DNA of 64,000 bases, from assembly GCA_907165065.1 (NCBI GenBank), contig OU015528.1, forward strand, positions 35,796,515-35,860,514, given 5' to 3'. Of this stretch, positions 12,641 through 26,447 are shown piece by piece; position 1 is the first letter of the stretch; each line of letters opens with the position of its first letter. Source of the stretch: Caprimulgus europaeus (lineage: Eukaryota; Chordata; Aves; Caprimulgiformes; Caprimulgidae). The notes under the pieces are model-generated. The model searched no databases. It was not told the origin of the DNA and saw only the letters and a program-made list of their open reading frames with translations. The translations under genes and the position numbers were made by a program.

Positions 12641-15497
12641 TCATTACAAGCTGAGGCTCAGCTGGGTCAATTTGCAATTCAACAAATAAAATCAAGTTTA
12701 CGCTCAAGAAAGAGTAAAACTTAATGGTATTCATCTAGCAAAGATGATATAAAGAAAAGGTGAATTGCAAATTTACTTCAAATGAAAGGTATTTATCAAA
12801 CCAACAAACATGATGCTGGTTTTATGATGGCATGATGCTGCTGTTTGAAGGGAGCTAGTATAATTTAGCAATACAACTACATAAAGAATTGGGGCCTCTG
12901 TATTTTTCTAGTATTCCATAAGCTCTGACAATGAAGCAGGAGTCTGGATGAGCTATCAGATTTGGGGCTTCACATTTAATTCTTGATTTCTTCATTTTTG
13001 GAAAGTGCTGTCAAAACTTTTAATAATTTATTATCTCTTAATAAATGGATGATTTTGGGTTATTTGTGATGCATTTTGGCCTGTTTTACAAGTAGAGCAT
13101 TTGGCAGACAGGGAAACCTTGTCAATGTAGAAATCCCATGGAGAACAGTTCACAGAAGTAACTACATTAATCTTAAACAAAATACCATGTCATCCTATTT
13201 GTTAAGAAGCTCATGGTGACCTCTTCTTCCTAGAGGAGTAAAGCTGTGATAAAGGTAAATAAGAGTGGAGAAATTGAATGAATATTAACAAATAGGAAGA
13301 AAATATAAAGAGACAGGAGAAGCAAAAGTCATTAATGAAATATTAGGTGGTTAACCTGGTAGAGAAGTCACATTGCATGAGGTAACTCCTGAGCCTCTTG
13401 CTGGAATATTTCTAAAGACAGCATTCCTAACAGTGATGGCTTTTAATTTTGAGTCACTCTTTTAGCTGGTGGAGAATTGAATTTAGACTTTATGTTCATT
13501 CACAAAATATCACAGGCAAATTATTCTGCTACAACAGTATCTGCTCAAAAAACCTCTTGTCTACCACAAATATCACTGTTGCTGTTAAACACAATCTGAT
13601 AACTCAGTCAACTAAAAGGCAGCTTTAAACATAGTGCCTGTAGGCACTTCTTTTCACTGGAGGATGTTTCTGTGTCACATTTCAGCTGTTCCCTCCAGCC
13701 CTTTGGCCACTAGAAAGGTTGCTCTAATTTTCTGGAAAACATCACTTGCAGAAAAGGACCAGATGTTCGCTTGTGCCAAAGAGCAGAGGATAATGCAGAA
13801 ATATTATCCTGCAGGAATAGCTGGATGAAAAGGGCTCATTGGGCTTGTAAGAGGAGGCCTGTGTAACTGCTCCCTACCAGGGGCCACACAAGCCTCCAGC
13901 ATCAGAAAAGATAAGGTCCTGAAGGGAGCGACTGTGGTGGGAGATCCCCAGGAAAAAGCCCCCCAGGCAGAAAAGGGGCTATGTGATGTAAGCAGCGAGG
14001 AGAGAGGGCTGCCCAAAGCCAAGTGTGGAAGCAGGGCAAGAACATGAGAAGTTCTCTTAGAGCAGGTTTGTGCCAGGACAGACCTTGTCTGTCTGTGGGT
14101 GACCTTGTCTTGTGGCTGTTGTAACTGCTTTTGTTCTCTTCCTTTCTTTTCTGTGAAGGGGTGAGATAGACATTGAAGACGAGGTAAGAAGCCCTGCACA
14201 TGCCTGGTGAGTGGTCACCAGGAGATAACAAACACTAATGCAGAAGGTGATGCTTCCTTTTTCTCACTATTGCAACTTGCACAATCAAAAAACCAGTATG
14301 CTGGGTTTAAAACTGCAGCCTTGGCTTAACTCTTCTTAATCAGTGTTTATCTCCTTCTGGAAAACTCTGGAAACAGTGAGAACAATATCTAGGGTCCTAG
14401 AGAACCAGATAAGCCTGGAGTAAGCAGCTGGTTTCTTAAACAAACTTGGACCCAGGAAGAAGTGTGGGGAATGAGAGCAAGGGATGGGGGATTTTCTGAT
14501 CTACCTCTATCCCAGTCAAAACCAAAACAGACAGGCTGCTCATTCCTGCTAGGTGCAATTTCCCACCACCGCCATGGTGCAACAGTTTGCCATAGCCCTT
14601 TGCTCTTTCTTTCCCTTGGCATCTTCAGCAGATGTTGTGCTTGTGCCTTGCCTGACTCATGCACATTGTGCGATCACACCAGCACATGCTGCATAGGGAA
14701 CAAGCCAAATGCTCAGGTCAGTGACTGCTCATTGCTCAGCTGCCACTGCAGTTCATGCTCAATAGTGATGACATTGTGGCCTGACATAGGCCGTTTTCAT
14801 CCCCTGAGGTGGAGCCAGATAGATCTGTGCTGAGTGCAAACCATCCTGAGGGATGGATGGAGTTGCTTAATATACAGGGAAAGCATGAGCTGTTTGCACC
14901 ACTCCCATTCTCCAGATTTAAGCCATAACCTGGGCTATCTTGCCAAAAGGAGGGTTTGGAAACTAACATCAGCTAGTGAGACTATGTCCTTCAGCAGCTT
15001 GGAGAGTAGAGAGAACCATATTTAAGTCCTTGTGCCAGGAACTGAATTACTCTCCAGAAGTAGTGAATTTCCATGTGGCGCTCAGGCGGAAGATGAAACA
15101 GGCTGCTCTGTGAAGCCATGCAAATATTGACTCTTATCAGCTGCTGAAAAGCAATGTTGGAGCCAACAGGTTTATTGTAGGCACAGAGGAGTGAAGCCTC
15201 TGGAAGCCTTGCTACAGGTCCTCTGCCCCTGCGTGATCCATGCCTGCCATGTTCCCGGTGAAATGTATACCAGCACAGAAAGGATTCCTGAGTGATAAAG
15301 GGCCATGATAACCATTGAGATAGAAACATGATGCCTGCATGGAAATGAGTGCCTGCAAACTCACACCCTTAGCAAAAATGGTTGACTAGGAGTTCAGTTA
15401 ATTTTATTAAAGCTTTTCTTGTTTATATGTACTAAGGCAAAAGAGCCAAAGTTGAAAGTATTGAGAATGAAAAGCACCATATAAATATTGAGCACTG

Positions 15498-15571
15498 TAT
15501 GTATATATTTATATTTTTATATTATGTTTGTACGTATGTATTTATAAACCGTGTTTATATTTTATACTAAG
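15498..15571. repeat. AT-rich low-complexity tract
   Basis: Alternating TATATTTATA-like sequence with GTATGTA interruptions, almost free of G and C. Confidence 0.7.
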
Positions 15572-16044
15572 GCACTGCATAAATGTAAATATTAAGCTAT
15601 GTCCAAAGCTTATACAGATACTTTTTGCGCTACAAATAAAGTTGCAAATTGATGTTTTCTTAAAGCTTCTGTTTTTAAAAATCTCCATTAAAAATATTTG
15701 ACGTCATTTTTATATCCTTAATTTTGTTAGCAAAAACATCAGTGTGGGAACAGTGGTGATTTTGCATTGTATCTTCATCTGCCTTCCCCAGACGTAGTGT
15801 TTGCTGCTAACCTAAACTCTAGCAGCTACCTAGAGCCTCAAAGCACTGCACCAGCAGCCAGGGCACTGCTGAGACAGGTGATGCAGGATCAAGCCAACTC
15901 CACTCACTGCATCACTGGGGACTTCCCTGGTTTTGCAAAGACCACTGGGTGTAAGATGACATGAAATGTTCTTCACACTAGCACAGTAACATTAAAAGGC
16001 CACAGTCACCCAGAGGCTTTGCAAAGCTTATCAGTGAGGTGAGT

Positions 16045-16218
16045 CAGGCAGTGGAACAGGCTGTCCTCAGAGGTTATGGACTCTGCATCCTTGGAGGTGT
16101 TCAAAACTTGATGGGACTCTGAACAATCTGCTCTAGCCATACCTTCTTTGAGCAGGCATCTGGTCTAGGTGAACTCCAGAGGTCCCTTCTAGCTTGAATT
16201 ATTCTATGATTTTACGAT
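16045..16218 (+). mobile_element. CR1 3'-end fragment, degraded
   Basis: The segment reads GTGGAACAGGCTGTCC, then GGAGGTGTTCAAAA, then GGTCCCTTCTAGCTTGAA, and ends ATTCTATGATTTTACGAT. This is the order of the last coding bases, short 3' UTR and octamer tail of CR1. Indels have destroyed the frame. It is older than the copy at 22.4 kb. Confidence 0.88.
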
Positions 16219-19200
16219 CTTGGCAGTAAGTGCCTCTCTACTTGGTCATAGTGAATATATACAGAGATTTAGATTATTTGTAGATGGCTAATAAAAGACA
16301 CTTTTACTACATTATTTGTTGGAAATACAGTTGTTTTCTTGTAATCGTAACTCAACAACTGATCTATTTCACCTAGTCCCACTGAGGAGCTTATAGAGGT
16401 GTCCGAGAAACAGTTTCTGTATGTATAATTTAGTTTAAACCCTGTGTTGCAGATCCTCTGCTGCTAACATTTCCAACTTTCTCTTTACCAGGGCATGCAA
16501 GTGTTTACACCCCAGTCTATCTAACACAAGCAAAACACAAAATGAGTTTCTGAAGAAATTCTTGGCATTTTAACAACTGTAATCAGACTGGAAATGCTTT
16601 AGAGCATACAGTGAAAATTATTTGGAGTCCAAGACCATTATAAGAATCAATGACACAGCTTTGAAATCATGTCAGTTTTTTGGACTTGCCTATTCTTTAT
16701 ATCAGTTTCAGTAAACTATTTCCAATTCCCTTAAATACATGAAAGAGTAAGATATTTGTGGTGCATTATTTCAGTGGGGTCACATCTAGGATAATGTCCA
16801 TCTGTCACCATCAGCTGGGGAATATCTCAAATCAAGACCTCAATTAAGTATGCAGTATTTATGAGGTATGTCTGTGTTATTTACAGGATTGCTTTTCATT
16901 AATAAACACAATTCTGTATTGCATGGTTAATAACCATCAACATTACCATAACCTGGATAGACAATTGCTTCTGAGTTATAATGAAATGTTTTACAAAAAA
17001 AACAGAAAATTATTCCAAGACTTGAGATAATCACTTTAATGGAACATTACTCCTCCCCCCACCTCCAATCTCCAGTAAGTACTTTTAAGGCAATTCACCT
17101 CAAATGTGCAATTTAGAAGATCGGAATTAGCAAAGTGGAAGACTGGAAGGGTAGAGTTGATTCAGATGCTACCTTTAATACACCCAAGTGTCTCTGGTTC
17201 ATCCTTACTACAGTAGCCAAAGAATTATCAAAATACAGAGCAGTGTGTGTGGTTTTGTGTTTAAGTGTGTGTGTACAAACCTATGTGTGTGTGAATGTAT
17301 GTATGCACACAATCACACCAGGCTTATACATGCAACAGCATGACCAAATCCCTGTGTTCTATCTCATTTAAAAAAGAAAAAAGTAAATTATTTGTTAAAG
17401 TTATTACAAAAGGTCTTTTAATACCACTCTAAGTGATATCTGATAGCTGCAGCCTGGTTTTTGACCGCAAAAATAAAGGGAAATTACTGGCTATTTCATG
17501 CAGATAGGCAGTCATTATAAGATTTAAATAGCATAAAATGAGGTAGCCCCATCAATATGAAGAGCACTTCCTTTCTTTGGTCATGTTTTTGTACTGCCAA
17601 AGGAAGGCAGCAGCAACATAATCCCCTCATTCAGCCCTTCCCCTGCATACAGGGACTTCACCACTGGGCAGCTTGATCCTGGGGCTGCCCTGTGTTCACC
17701 CAGGTTCTTCTTCTCTGCTTATGCATCTCACAGGTCTGTTTCACTCATCCAGTTTTACCAGAACTATTAATGGGATTTAACTTTAACTGCTAAGTTATTT
17801 CCCAAACTGCATACAGACACATTTCATTTTAGATACTGACATCCAGAGTTTACTCAACCTTTTCATTTCTTGTTTCACTTTACAAAACAAATAACCTTTC
17901 CTGAAACCCATTTCCCTTTCTTTCCCAAAAAAACCCCTAATCTTCATGCTCCTCTAATTATTCTCTGTTGCAAGGAAGCAGCCATTAACCTCCAAGACAT
18001 TCAGAACTAGTATTAAGCACTAAACCAATGCCAAAGAAGTTCTATGCACCTCAATTTATGGAAATTGAGGCTAGATTCTTCTTTTTGCTGTAGTCAATGT
18101 AGGGCTTACTTGAGAGTTTTCAGAACACATCATGAATGACACGCTAAAATCTTTAATCTCTTTTTTGTACACATTTACTACAGCTTGTCAATAAGCAATT
18201 TGGGTTTTGCCCAATTTTTGCAATGAAATGCTGAAACTTCTTGTTTAAGCTAAAAATATTTACCCTGTATTAATAATGGTATATAAATCACATATGGATT
18301 CTGCACATGCTCATTTTGATTACATTAATTTTCTTCCACAGATCAAGGATTATTTTTTTCTTATCTAGATATCATACATCTATTATAATATTTATTGAGT
18401 CACCACTGAACAAAGCTATCTTTTGAGTTTATTGTTTGGTAATACTTTGTAGGCATTTTCATTTCCCCTTTGCTTGAACACATGCAATGGAAACAAAGTT
18501 AATGATCTTTCTTGATTTTCCTGTCAGATCACTCAGGATGTTTATCATGAGGACATGCAAGAAAGGAAGAGTATATTCTACTTCAGGTAACTTTTTACTG
18601 TGGACAGTCCATGAAGAGGTACAGAGAAAAAAAGAAACACAAGCCAAAACAAGAAAAAAGGCAGGATAAGCAGAATTTCAGTTTGGAGAAAGAGATGTCC
18701 AACGTAGAAACTCGGGTTTGGGGATAATTAGCATAGAAACGGTATTCAAAATATTTTCATATGTGATTGCTCAAACTGGGTGTGCAAGCAGAAAAAAGGC
18801 AGGAGCCTAGGGAAAAAAATGCACAATGCACACTGTAGGTGGTGGAAACAAGGTAGTGGCATCACTGTGCCGTTTGTCTGAGATTTAATGTCTCTGGTTT
18901 CTCAGCAGAGCTAATTAGCTGAGCAAACACCGTCAGGAAGGGAGCTGTGCTCTGTTCAGCTGATTCCACGTCAGTACCAGTACAGCACACTCTGCTGTGC
19001 TTTATAGACACAAGGGAGATGTCTGAAGAAATATCTGAGGGATTCCCTTAGGGAATCTCTGTCTGAAAGTCAATGATAAAAAAGATGACGCTCTACCAAA
19101 GGAGAAAATGAAGGAACAATCTGGAAGAAAGGCACAGCACCTACATGGAACAAAATCACTGAGTCCTTCCACAGGATAAAACCAAGGTTATATTTAGCAA

Positions 19201-22200
19201 CTCTGAAGGGTGGTACTTGTTAATTAGTGACAGATACAAATATCCAACATCTGTGTATTCCAGTTCAGTGGAGAACAGGAAGAGAAACAGGCTGAAAAGT
19301 GTTCACTCCGAGGGTAAAACATGCAGCTGTCTCATTCGCTTAGTAGCTAGTCAATGCTCAAGAAGCTTTTGAGTAACAAAGAAACTCACGAAGAAGTGAA
19401 GTTCTGTCAGGAAAGTGCTGGGCTGGGTGGTCAGGAGGTCAGTGACGCAGGGGTTTGTGACCTGAAAATTCTTTATTAGAATCAAGTGACACTAAACTTT
19501 AAGGGAAAATAAAAAGAGATTGATTGGGTTGTATTGGCAATCTCAACACCCTGTATTGGAGGGAACAAGGCAAACAAAAGCCACCAAAATTAGGAGTTTG
19601 GAAGTCAGACTGGATGGTTCTCACAAATGATGAGGAAGAAGCTCTTCAAGTAAGATACAGTTTTTTTCCAGTCTGATTAAGTGCCCTTTGAGATGAAAAC
19701 TAAAGAAACAATGACACCAGTTCTGTACATAAATAAGAGTAGAGACTTGGATACTGCTTTCTTAACTGTTGCTTTGCACCAGGAGATGTTGGTTCCTTAT
19801 GATCTCAGTAAGAAAGGCACTCAGATTCTGACAAGTATTATTTAAAATGCTACTTGTTAGCATAAATGTTCCAAAGAAAGAGAGGATAGTACAGATAATC
19901 TTATGTCCTTTCAGATGCTGGTAATGCTGATTTGTGCAGCTTCAGACAGGCCTCCAGATTCCATCCATGGAGGCGTTAACACCACAGTTTTTTGTTAATT
20001 AGAGCTCCTACGGGACTTTCTTAAAAGAACACAACTCTAATAATGATTTCTACTGCCAGATAGAAAGGATGTTCACATGAGAACTTGTTGCTGCAGTTTA
20101 AGATAACAGCAAGTGGTGTAACCATGAGTATCAAGTGGGAGCTGTTTGCAGCGTCCTCTGTTACCATCAGCCATCTAAGTTTATCCTGTGGCCAAGGTAT
20201 CTGTGCAGCACAGCATGGGCCAGAAGACCATGCTGTAGTTCTGCACAGCACAAGTCTGTACCTGCTCAGGTTAACTGCTGTGTGGATCCCTCACACCTCA
20301 ATGTGCAATGGTCTTCTGGTCATGAGCACGACGTCTGCTCGCTACATCTGATTTCTGTAACTCAGCAGCTGGCTTTAGCACTTCTGTTACCATGTCTTTA
20401 CATAATTTGGAAACTTTTATAAGCAAATCAGTTAAAAAGTGACCACAGATAAAAAAGTAATGCAATTGTATGTTAAACAGAGCAGGTATTTGCCTAAATC
20501 AAGCTTACATTTCACTCGGCAGAATGATGTATTTGGCACGTGTGGAGGAAGAACTTTAGCTGAACCATAAAGGTTAGACAGGTTAAACCTCTGAAACATG
20601 GTTGTTGGCAGCTTTGGATGTTTTTCTCTGGAGACCCTTTAATAAAAAGCTTCCTATATTGGTCGAGTCATGCAGTGACAGCCATAAACATGCCAAGTGA
20701 AATGCAAGCTAATTAGAAAGCACTTATTCTAGTCATCCAGAATGTATTAAGATGGAGAGTTTAACTTTCAGACTACAACTTACCCCTTTCATATTCAGTC
20801 CCATTCTTTTCCTGTTGTATTGCTAAGATTTTCTTCTTCATTCAGTGACAAGGAAATACATCTAGCAGGCTTTTCAATGCAGATTTCTTTCTGTGGTCCT
20901 TCTGAGTAGAAGTCATTGTCTAGGGACAGTCAGTCACAAAATTCCTTGAGGAAGTGTGGCATCAGCTTATTTGTCCATCCCATCAATTCTCCCTTGCTCC
21001 CCTTCCCCTAAGCATGCGTACACGTCTCTGAAACTCAGAACTGTTGGAATTGGGCTACATCCAACAGGGCTATGGGATTCATTGGATTCACAACTGGTAT
21101 TAAGTATCTGCTGGTGTTATATACTGCTCCCCAATAGGATAATGCAGAGACTGACTCCTCTACGGCTATGTTAAGACCACTCAGTAAATTTACTTTGCGA
21201 ATGTGATGAAGCAAACAATCTAAAGAGACCAAGTACATTTATTTAATGACAAGCGAGTTACTTGGAGATCGGATGGTTAAATTGTTCAAAACTGAACACA
21301 GAAAGTTAAATTAAATTATATCTTAACATTCTTTGACATTTTTTGAGATAAAAAAAAATGAACTTCTCAAGTCCTTATAATAAAACCAACCTCTTTGACA
21401 GCATTATCCTTGCCTGTGGTTCAGTTACTGGAGTAGTACTTCACCTTCAGTTGTGACCACAACTTAAGTCTAAGACAGACTTGCTTAAGATACTCCTTAC
21501 AAGTAAAAATATTGGCTCCATTGAAGAGGGCTGGCATTTCACTGCAGGTGCAGTTGGAAAAATGGATTGTTTGTGCACTGATCCTATTTCTCTCTATCTA
21601 TACTTATGTTCAATGACCTTATCTCTCTTAGCCTTGTTTGAACACCAGCAGTTAGGGAAGCAGAAAGTAGCCCTGAATCAGGCTAGACTGTTTGAGTCTT
21701 ACACTTTAATATTTTTAATTTTAGGGAACTGGAAAGGGACTCTGCCTTTTTAGCTACTGTTGAAGGCTATCTATCTGGCTGGAGTTGGAGCTAGGGCTAT
21801 TGGAGGAGTGGTGTTGCTAGTAAGAGAGAGTAGCCTTTGAGCTGCACAATCTTTGGACTGGGTTTCGGGTGAACACCAGGATGAGCTACTTACATGGATT
21901 TGAGCCCCAGACTGGCAGGGTACGACAATCTAAGGGGAAGACAGAGGTTAAGCTTATGATTTTGGTTTTACACATTGAAGGCCAAAGTCTGTGGCTGTAC
22001 ACAGAAAGAGAGGGTGAACTAGGTCTGAGCTGGCTTCATTTCACTGGGTTTATGTACAGCCCTGCCTGGCTTGTCTGGGGTTGGCACATGGGGTAGGTTT
22101 GGATACCTGACATTAGAAAACTCCTGGGCAGGGTTGGCACACTTTACTGTTAAAATGTAGATTGCAGAGGTTCTCTAGTAGGAAGTTTCCCTACTCCAAA

Positions 22201-22404
22201 ATGTCCACTTAGGTGATGCAGGAAGGGATACAGGTGCGGGGCCAAGTGTAGGGATGGTGCCATAGTCACTGCAATGATCACGTGGCTTGGCCATGATTCT
22301 GGGGACCGATGTACAAACCTCCCACTCTCTTGCCAGCCTTCTGGGAGTGCTACAGCTTTTGGGTCTGGCATTGAGCAGGAAAGCAGGGGACAAATGAGGG
22401 AAAG
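16219..22404. other. Intergenic, no gene
   Basis: AT-rich unique sequence with the decayed TG microsatellite at 17.2 kb and a small motif-rich patch at 18.9 kb. I recognise no exon and no clear transposon. Confidence 0.6.
17241..17312. repeat. Imperfect (TG)n microsatellite
   Basis: Repeated GTGTGTGTG runs with interruptions (TTTTGTGTTTAAG, TACAAACCTA) form a decayed dinucleotide array. Confidence 0.7.
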
Positions 22405-23464
22405 CCATATCTTGTAGTGAACTGTCTGACGGGAAGAAGCCAGAGAATTGTGGTCAGTGGGGCAGAGTCTAGTTGGAGGCCTGTGTCTAGTGGAGTCCCT
22501 CAAGGGTCGGTACTAGGACCAGTACTATTCAATATATTCATCAGTGACCTGGATGAGGGAATAGAGTGCACTGTCAGCAAGTTTGCTGATGATACCAAGC
22601 TGGGAGGAGTGGCTGACACTCCAGAAGGCTGTGCTGCCATCCAGAGAGACCTGGACAGGCTGGAGAGTTGGGTGGGGAGAAATTTAATGAAATATAATAA
22701 GGGCAAGTGTAGAATCTTGCATCTGGGCAGGAACAACCCAATGTACCAGTATAGGTTGGGAAATGATCTACTAGAGAGCAGTGTAGGGGAAAGGGATCTG
22801 GGAGTCCTGGGGGACAGCAGGATGACCATGAGGCAGCACTGTGCCCTTGTGGCCAGGAAGGCCAATGGCATCCTGGGGTGCATTAGAAGGGGTGTGGTCA
22901 GTAGGTCAAGAGAGGTTCTCCTCCCCCTCTACTCTGCCCTGGTGAGGCCACATCTGGAATATTGTGTCCAGTTCTGGGCCCCACAGTTCAAGAAGGACAG
23001 GGAGCTGCTTGAGAGAGTCCAGCACAGAGCCACCAAGATGCTTAAGGGAGTGGAGCATCTCCCTTATGAGGAAAGGCTGAGAGAGCTGGGTCTCTTTAGC
23101 TTGGAGAAAAGGAGGCTGAGGGGGGACCTAATTAATGTTTATAAATATATGAAGGGTGAGTGTGAGGAGGATGGAGCCAGGCTCTTCACAGTGGTGTCCA
23201 ATGATAGGACAAGGGGCAATGGATGTAAGCTGGAACACAGGAGGTTCCGCTTAAATTTGAGAAGAAAATTTACTGTGAGAGTAACAGAGCACTGGAACAG
23301 GCTGCCCAGGGAGGTTGTGAAGTCTCCTTCTCTGGAGACATTCAAGACCCGCCTGGACACCTTCCTGTGTGATCTCATCTAGGTGTTCCTGCTCCGGCAG
23401 GGAGATTGGACTAGATGGTCTTTCAAGGTCCCTTCCAATCCCTGACATTCTGTGATTCTGTGAT
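22405..23464 (+). mobile_element. CR1 LINE, 5'-truncated, with open ORF2 C-terminus
   Basis: This 1.06 kb insertion is the 3' part of a chicken-repeat-1 LINE. It starts within the reverse-transcriptase region, contains an open frame to the stop at 23380-23382, then a short 3' UTR with GGACTAGATGGTC and CAAGGTCCCTTCCAA, and ends in two copies of ATTCTGTG (23447-23462). The 5' truncation and octamer tail are typical of CR1, which does not make clear target-site duplications. The undamaged frame marks it as the youngest CR1 copy in this window. Confidence 0.95.
22417..23382 (+). pseudogene. CR1 ORF2 reverse-transcriptase C-terminal fragment (321 codons, no stops)
   Basis: The fragment covers the palm and thumb part of a non-LTR reverse transcriptase. 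Visible motifs are [10 protein letters not shown] (residues 26-35), catalytic FADD (56-59), NKGKC (94-98), LHLG (101-104), and the CR1-typical [10 protein letters not shown] block around residue 173 followed by FWAP. It ends with [10 protein letters not shown] and [10 protein letters not shown] near the C-terminus. The frame opens at a GTG that is simply inside the truncated ORF, not a real start. The endonuclease domain and the RT fingers with the first catalytic Asp are absent, so the product could not support retrotransposition. There is no frameshift or stop across 321 codons. Confidence 0.9.
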
Positions 23465-24899
23465 ATGTCACAAAACTGGAGCTCCTTATTCCTTTTATCT
23501 TCTATTCTAGGGGATATTTGGCAATTGCACTGCCAAGGATAGGCAGAGGAAAAGGTCTGTGGATCCATTTTTCTGACAGGTATAGAGTGGCCACAATTAG
23601 AGACAGGTCAGGATCACAATCTGACAAACTTCTCAGGTTGCTGGCTGCCATATCCTGCTCACATTCCCAGGGCTAAACTAATTGCCAGATTTGGGGTTTA
23701 TTTGAGGATTAAGTTTTTCCTTCATGTCAGATTGGCAGAGGCTGAGCAGCTTTTGCTTTCCTGCGGGGCATGGTGCAGGGTCCATCTGCTAGAAATTCTC
23801 CAGGGATGTTTCAGCTAATGGCAGTGCTGTGCATCTCTTCTGTTCTCTTTAAAGTGATGCCATGGTGTAGTTTTTGAGGCTTTTTGCCTTTTGTATTAAT
23901 GGTCTTGCAATTGTTACATGGTCTCAGAGACTATTTTACGGTACAAGATTTAGGTGAGGGAGCAGATATGCTGAGGATCCATCTGAGCCTAATGTTGATG
24001 CTGTCACAGTGTGATCGCAGGGAGTTGAATGACTCAGAGGCTCCTTTCCAGTTCCACCTTCTGCCTCACCCCCTGTGAGCTCAAAGATCATGTGTCCCCC
24101 TTTTTGTCTCATTTTCCTGTTTACCTGCTGCTCTTCAGTTTTATCTTCTTTAGACAAATGCTTCTCTATCTGCTTATGAGACTACCTAACAGTCTAAACA
24201 GAACATTTCCAAAATAATTGATACTGTGAACGATACCATCCTTTGAAACTATACTATTCTGATAATCCTCAGCCATATCTTTCAATACCTGCATTAGCTT
24301 TGGAGCCCTATTCTTTCCCCAGCCACCCTTCTTTTGCTTCTTTAATACTCTCCTTTCTCTATCTTTTACTGCCTGATTTAATGGTTTCTTTGTAATTTTC
24401 TCTCTTTTCTCCAAAGTTTTACTGACTTATATTCTTTCCTTTCTAGTCAAGGGTCTTGTTCTGGTTTCCCATGTGGCCCCCATTCCTTGTAGTCTACCCC
24501 TTCATTTTTCCTTGTCTTAGTCTGTTCCTCTTTTTATTTCTCAACCTATTTATTGTGACTGCTGCCAATTTAAGACAAGGCTACTGGCAGAGGGCAGGAT
24601 CTGGCTTCACTCCATAGATGAGCTCTTGAAGGAACAAACAATTTGGGAAGTCATTAGGCTTCAGTAATCTGCGCTACACCCTTGGAGACAGTGTTGAGGT
24701 TCATTAGTGTCTAATGCAATAAGTGCAAACACAGAGTGATAATGTGTCACCGGAGCAAAAGGGAAGAGCAGTTTCTGATCTTAGAGCATTGACTATGGAA
24801 ATCTTAAGTAATTTTTTTGATAGTCATAGAATCATACTGTCTGTGTCAGTGCTTGCAAAGATGCCCACTATCCCTTTCTCTTAAGAGGTGACCCTCTGC

Positions 24900-25020
24900 A
24901 AATTCTGGACCTGATTCATAGATATTTTTGCTGAAGATTTGCACCAGCAGAACTTCACTGATCTCAGTGGAGATAGGCCATGTGTAGTGATATAAATGAG
25001 ATCAGGAGTAGTGAACCGAG
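24900..25020. repeat. Possible ancient interspersed repeat
   Basis: CCTGATTCATAG, then CTTCACTGATCTCAGTGGAG and ATAAATGAGATCAGGAG, recall an old sauropsid repeat with TGACTTCAGTGGAG and TGTAAATGAGATCAG motifs. It is heavily diverged, and recognition is from memory only. Confidence 0.28.
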
Positions 25021-26447
25021 CCCATATATTTTCTCTGAGTGTTTTCCAAAGTCTTCAGTTGTATTTTGAGAGTCTGCATTTCTGTTCAATTATTCATGTT
25101 CGACAGAACCTGCTCCAGCACTATTGTGCTTTAAAAACTGGAAACTCCTCCAAGCTATAGTACAGAAAAAATAAAACCTGCTATTGTCCTTGCAAGGAAC
25201 ACTTCGAGGCTGCTGGTTGTGTTCTTTCAAGCAGACTGATGGGGTTTTGTCCTATTGTGTCAGTTCATGGTTGCTGAATGTATTCTAAAATATCTCAATT
25301 ACTTTCTATTTTACAGACATTTTTATTAGATCTGCAATCTCATGCCTCATATCCTCAGAGTGTCCTCAGTGCTCTGCCATTGCTAACAATTATCAGGAGG
25401 ATGTGTTTTCTCCCTGATGGTTCTAAACTTTTCTTCCAGGGGCTAGATTTTATTGCAGATTTTATGTCAGGATAGCAGAGGCTCATTGTTTTTTCTTAAT
25501 TGTTCCCAGTAGAAGTCAAAAGCATGAATACAGAAAGAAGAGCTGGAGTGATAATCCAGGCAAGAGAGAGCAGTTTTTGATGTCCAACATTCTCATAAAA
25601 ACTCATTTCATGTTCCTTCTTGTTGATTCACAGCAGACAAACAGAACACCTATCTCTTTTTTTTTTCTCTGTTATGGTGCATCAGAGAGGCCAGGCTCAT
25701 CTCTTGCACAGCCTCTTTACTGAAGAATAATGGCCTACAGGACAGCAGACAGTTTTGCAAGCTTTCATATTTTGGCTGTTCTTTCTGCCCATGCCTATTA
25801 CCTTGTCCTCTTCATATACTGAAAAACTTCACCCACCATAGCTGGTCTTCTCCCCATAAAAGATCACAAATGAAAAAGCATGTAAATGCTGTTCCCAGAA
25901 TATCATACTTCAGATCAGTCTATTGTATTCTGCATTTTCCCTAGTAAAACAACACAGGAATATATTCCCAGCTTCAGATAAAGATGTCAAATTCATTAAT
26001 TAGCTTTCTAAATAATATTAAGTCTAACCTTCCATTTCAGTCTTCACTTTCTATTCTTCTCAAGACTGTGTCTGAAAATAGGGATCCTAAAAATATGGCA
26101 GGAAAAAATTATCTTTCCTCCAGTCACCGCAGTAGCAGTGTCATTGACATAAGATTTCTTAGAAGCATTGCACATGACATATTTCATTCATATAGTGGGC
26201 ATTTTCAAACAGATATTTTAAGGAATACATGTATTCATTAATGAAATGGACAGCACATGAAAGAATCACTCTAGACTTCTCAGTTTCAGTAGTTGGGAGA
26301 TGTCCTACCATCTAGCTGCTATGAAGTAGCAAACTTGCCAAGACTACAGACTGCTGACATACTTTGGGATCAAAGGAGAAATGGAGAACCAGATTGAGAA
26401 ATTAAATGGCAAGACTATCACAACAGACTTCCTTAACACAATTCCAA

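Larger units (their letters stand above)
5820..16044. other. Intergenic, no gene
   Basis: Ten kilobases without a convincing exon. It has a palindrome at 6060, an A-rich tract near 7780, an enhancer-like stretch at 12.2-12.6 kb and AT-rich DNA at 15.5 kb. Overlapping 90-131 codon frames between 13.8 and 15.3 kb reflect locally higher GC and share no recognisable protein motif. Confidence 0.6.

Noticed and set aside
13804-15329. Cluster of 90-131 codon frames on both strands
   Set aside because: Overlapping frames in opposite directions, low-complexity residues and no conserved motif; consistent with chance in a locally GC-richer stretch.
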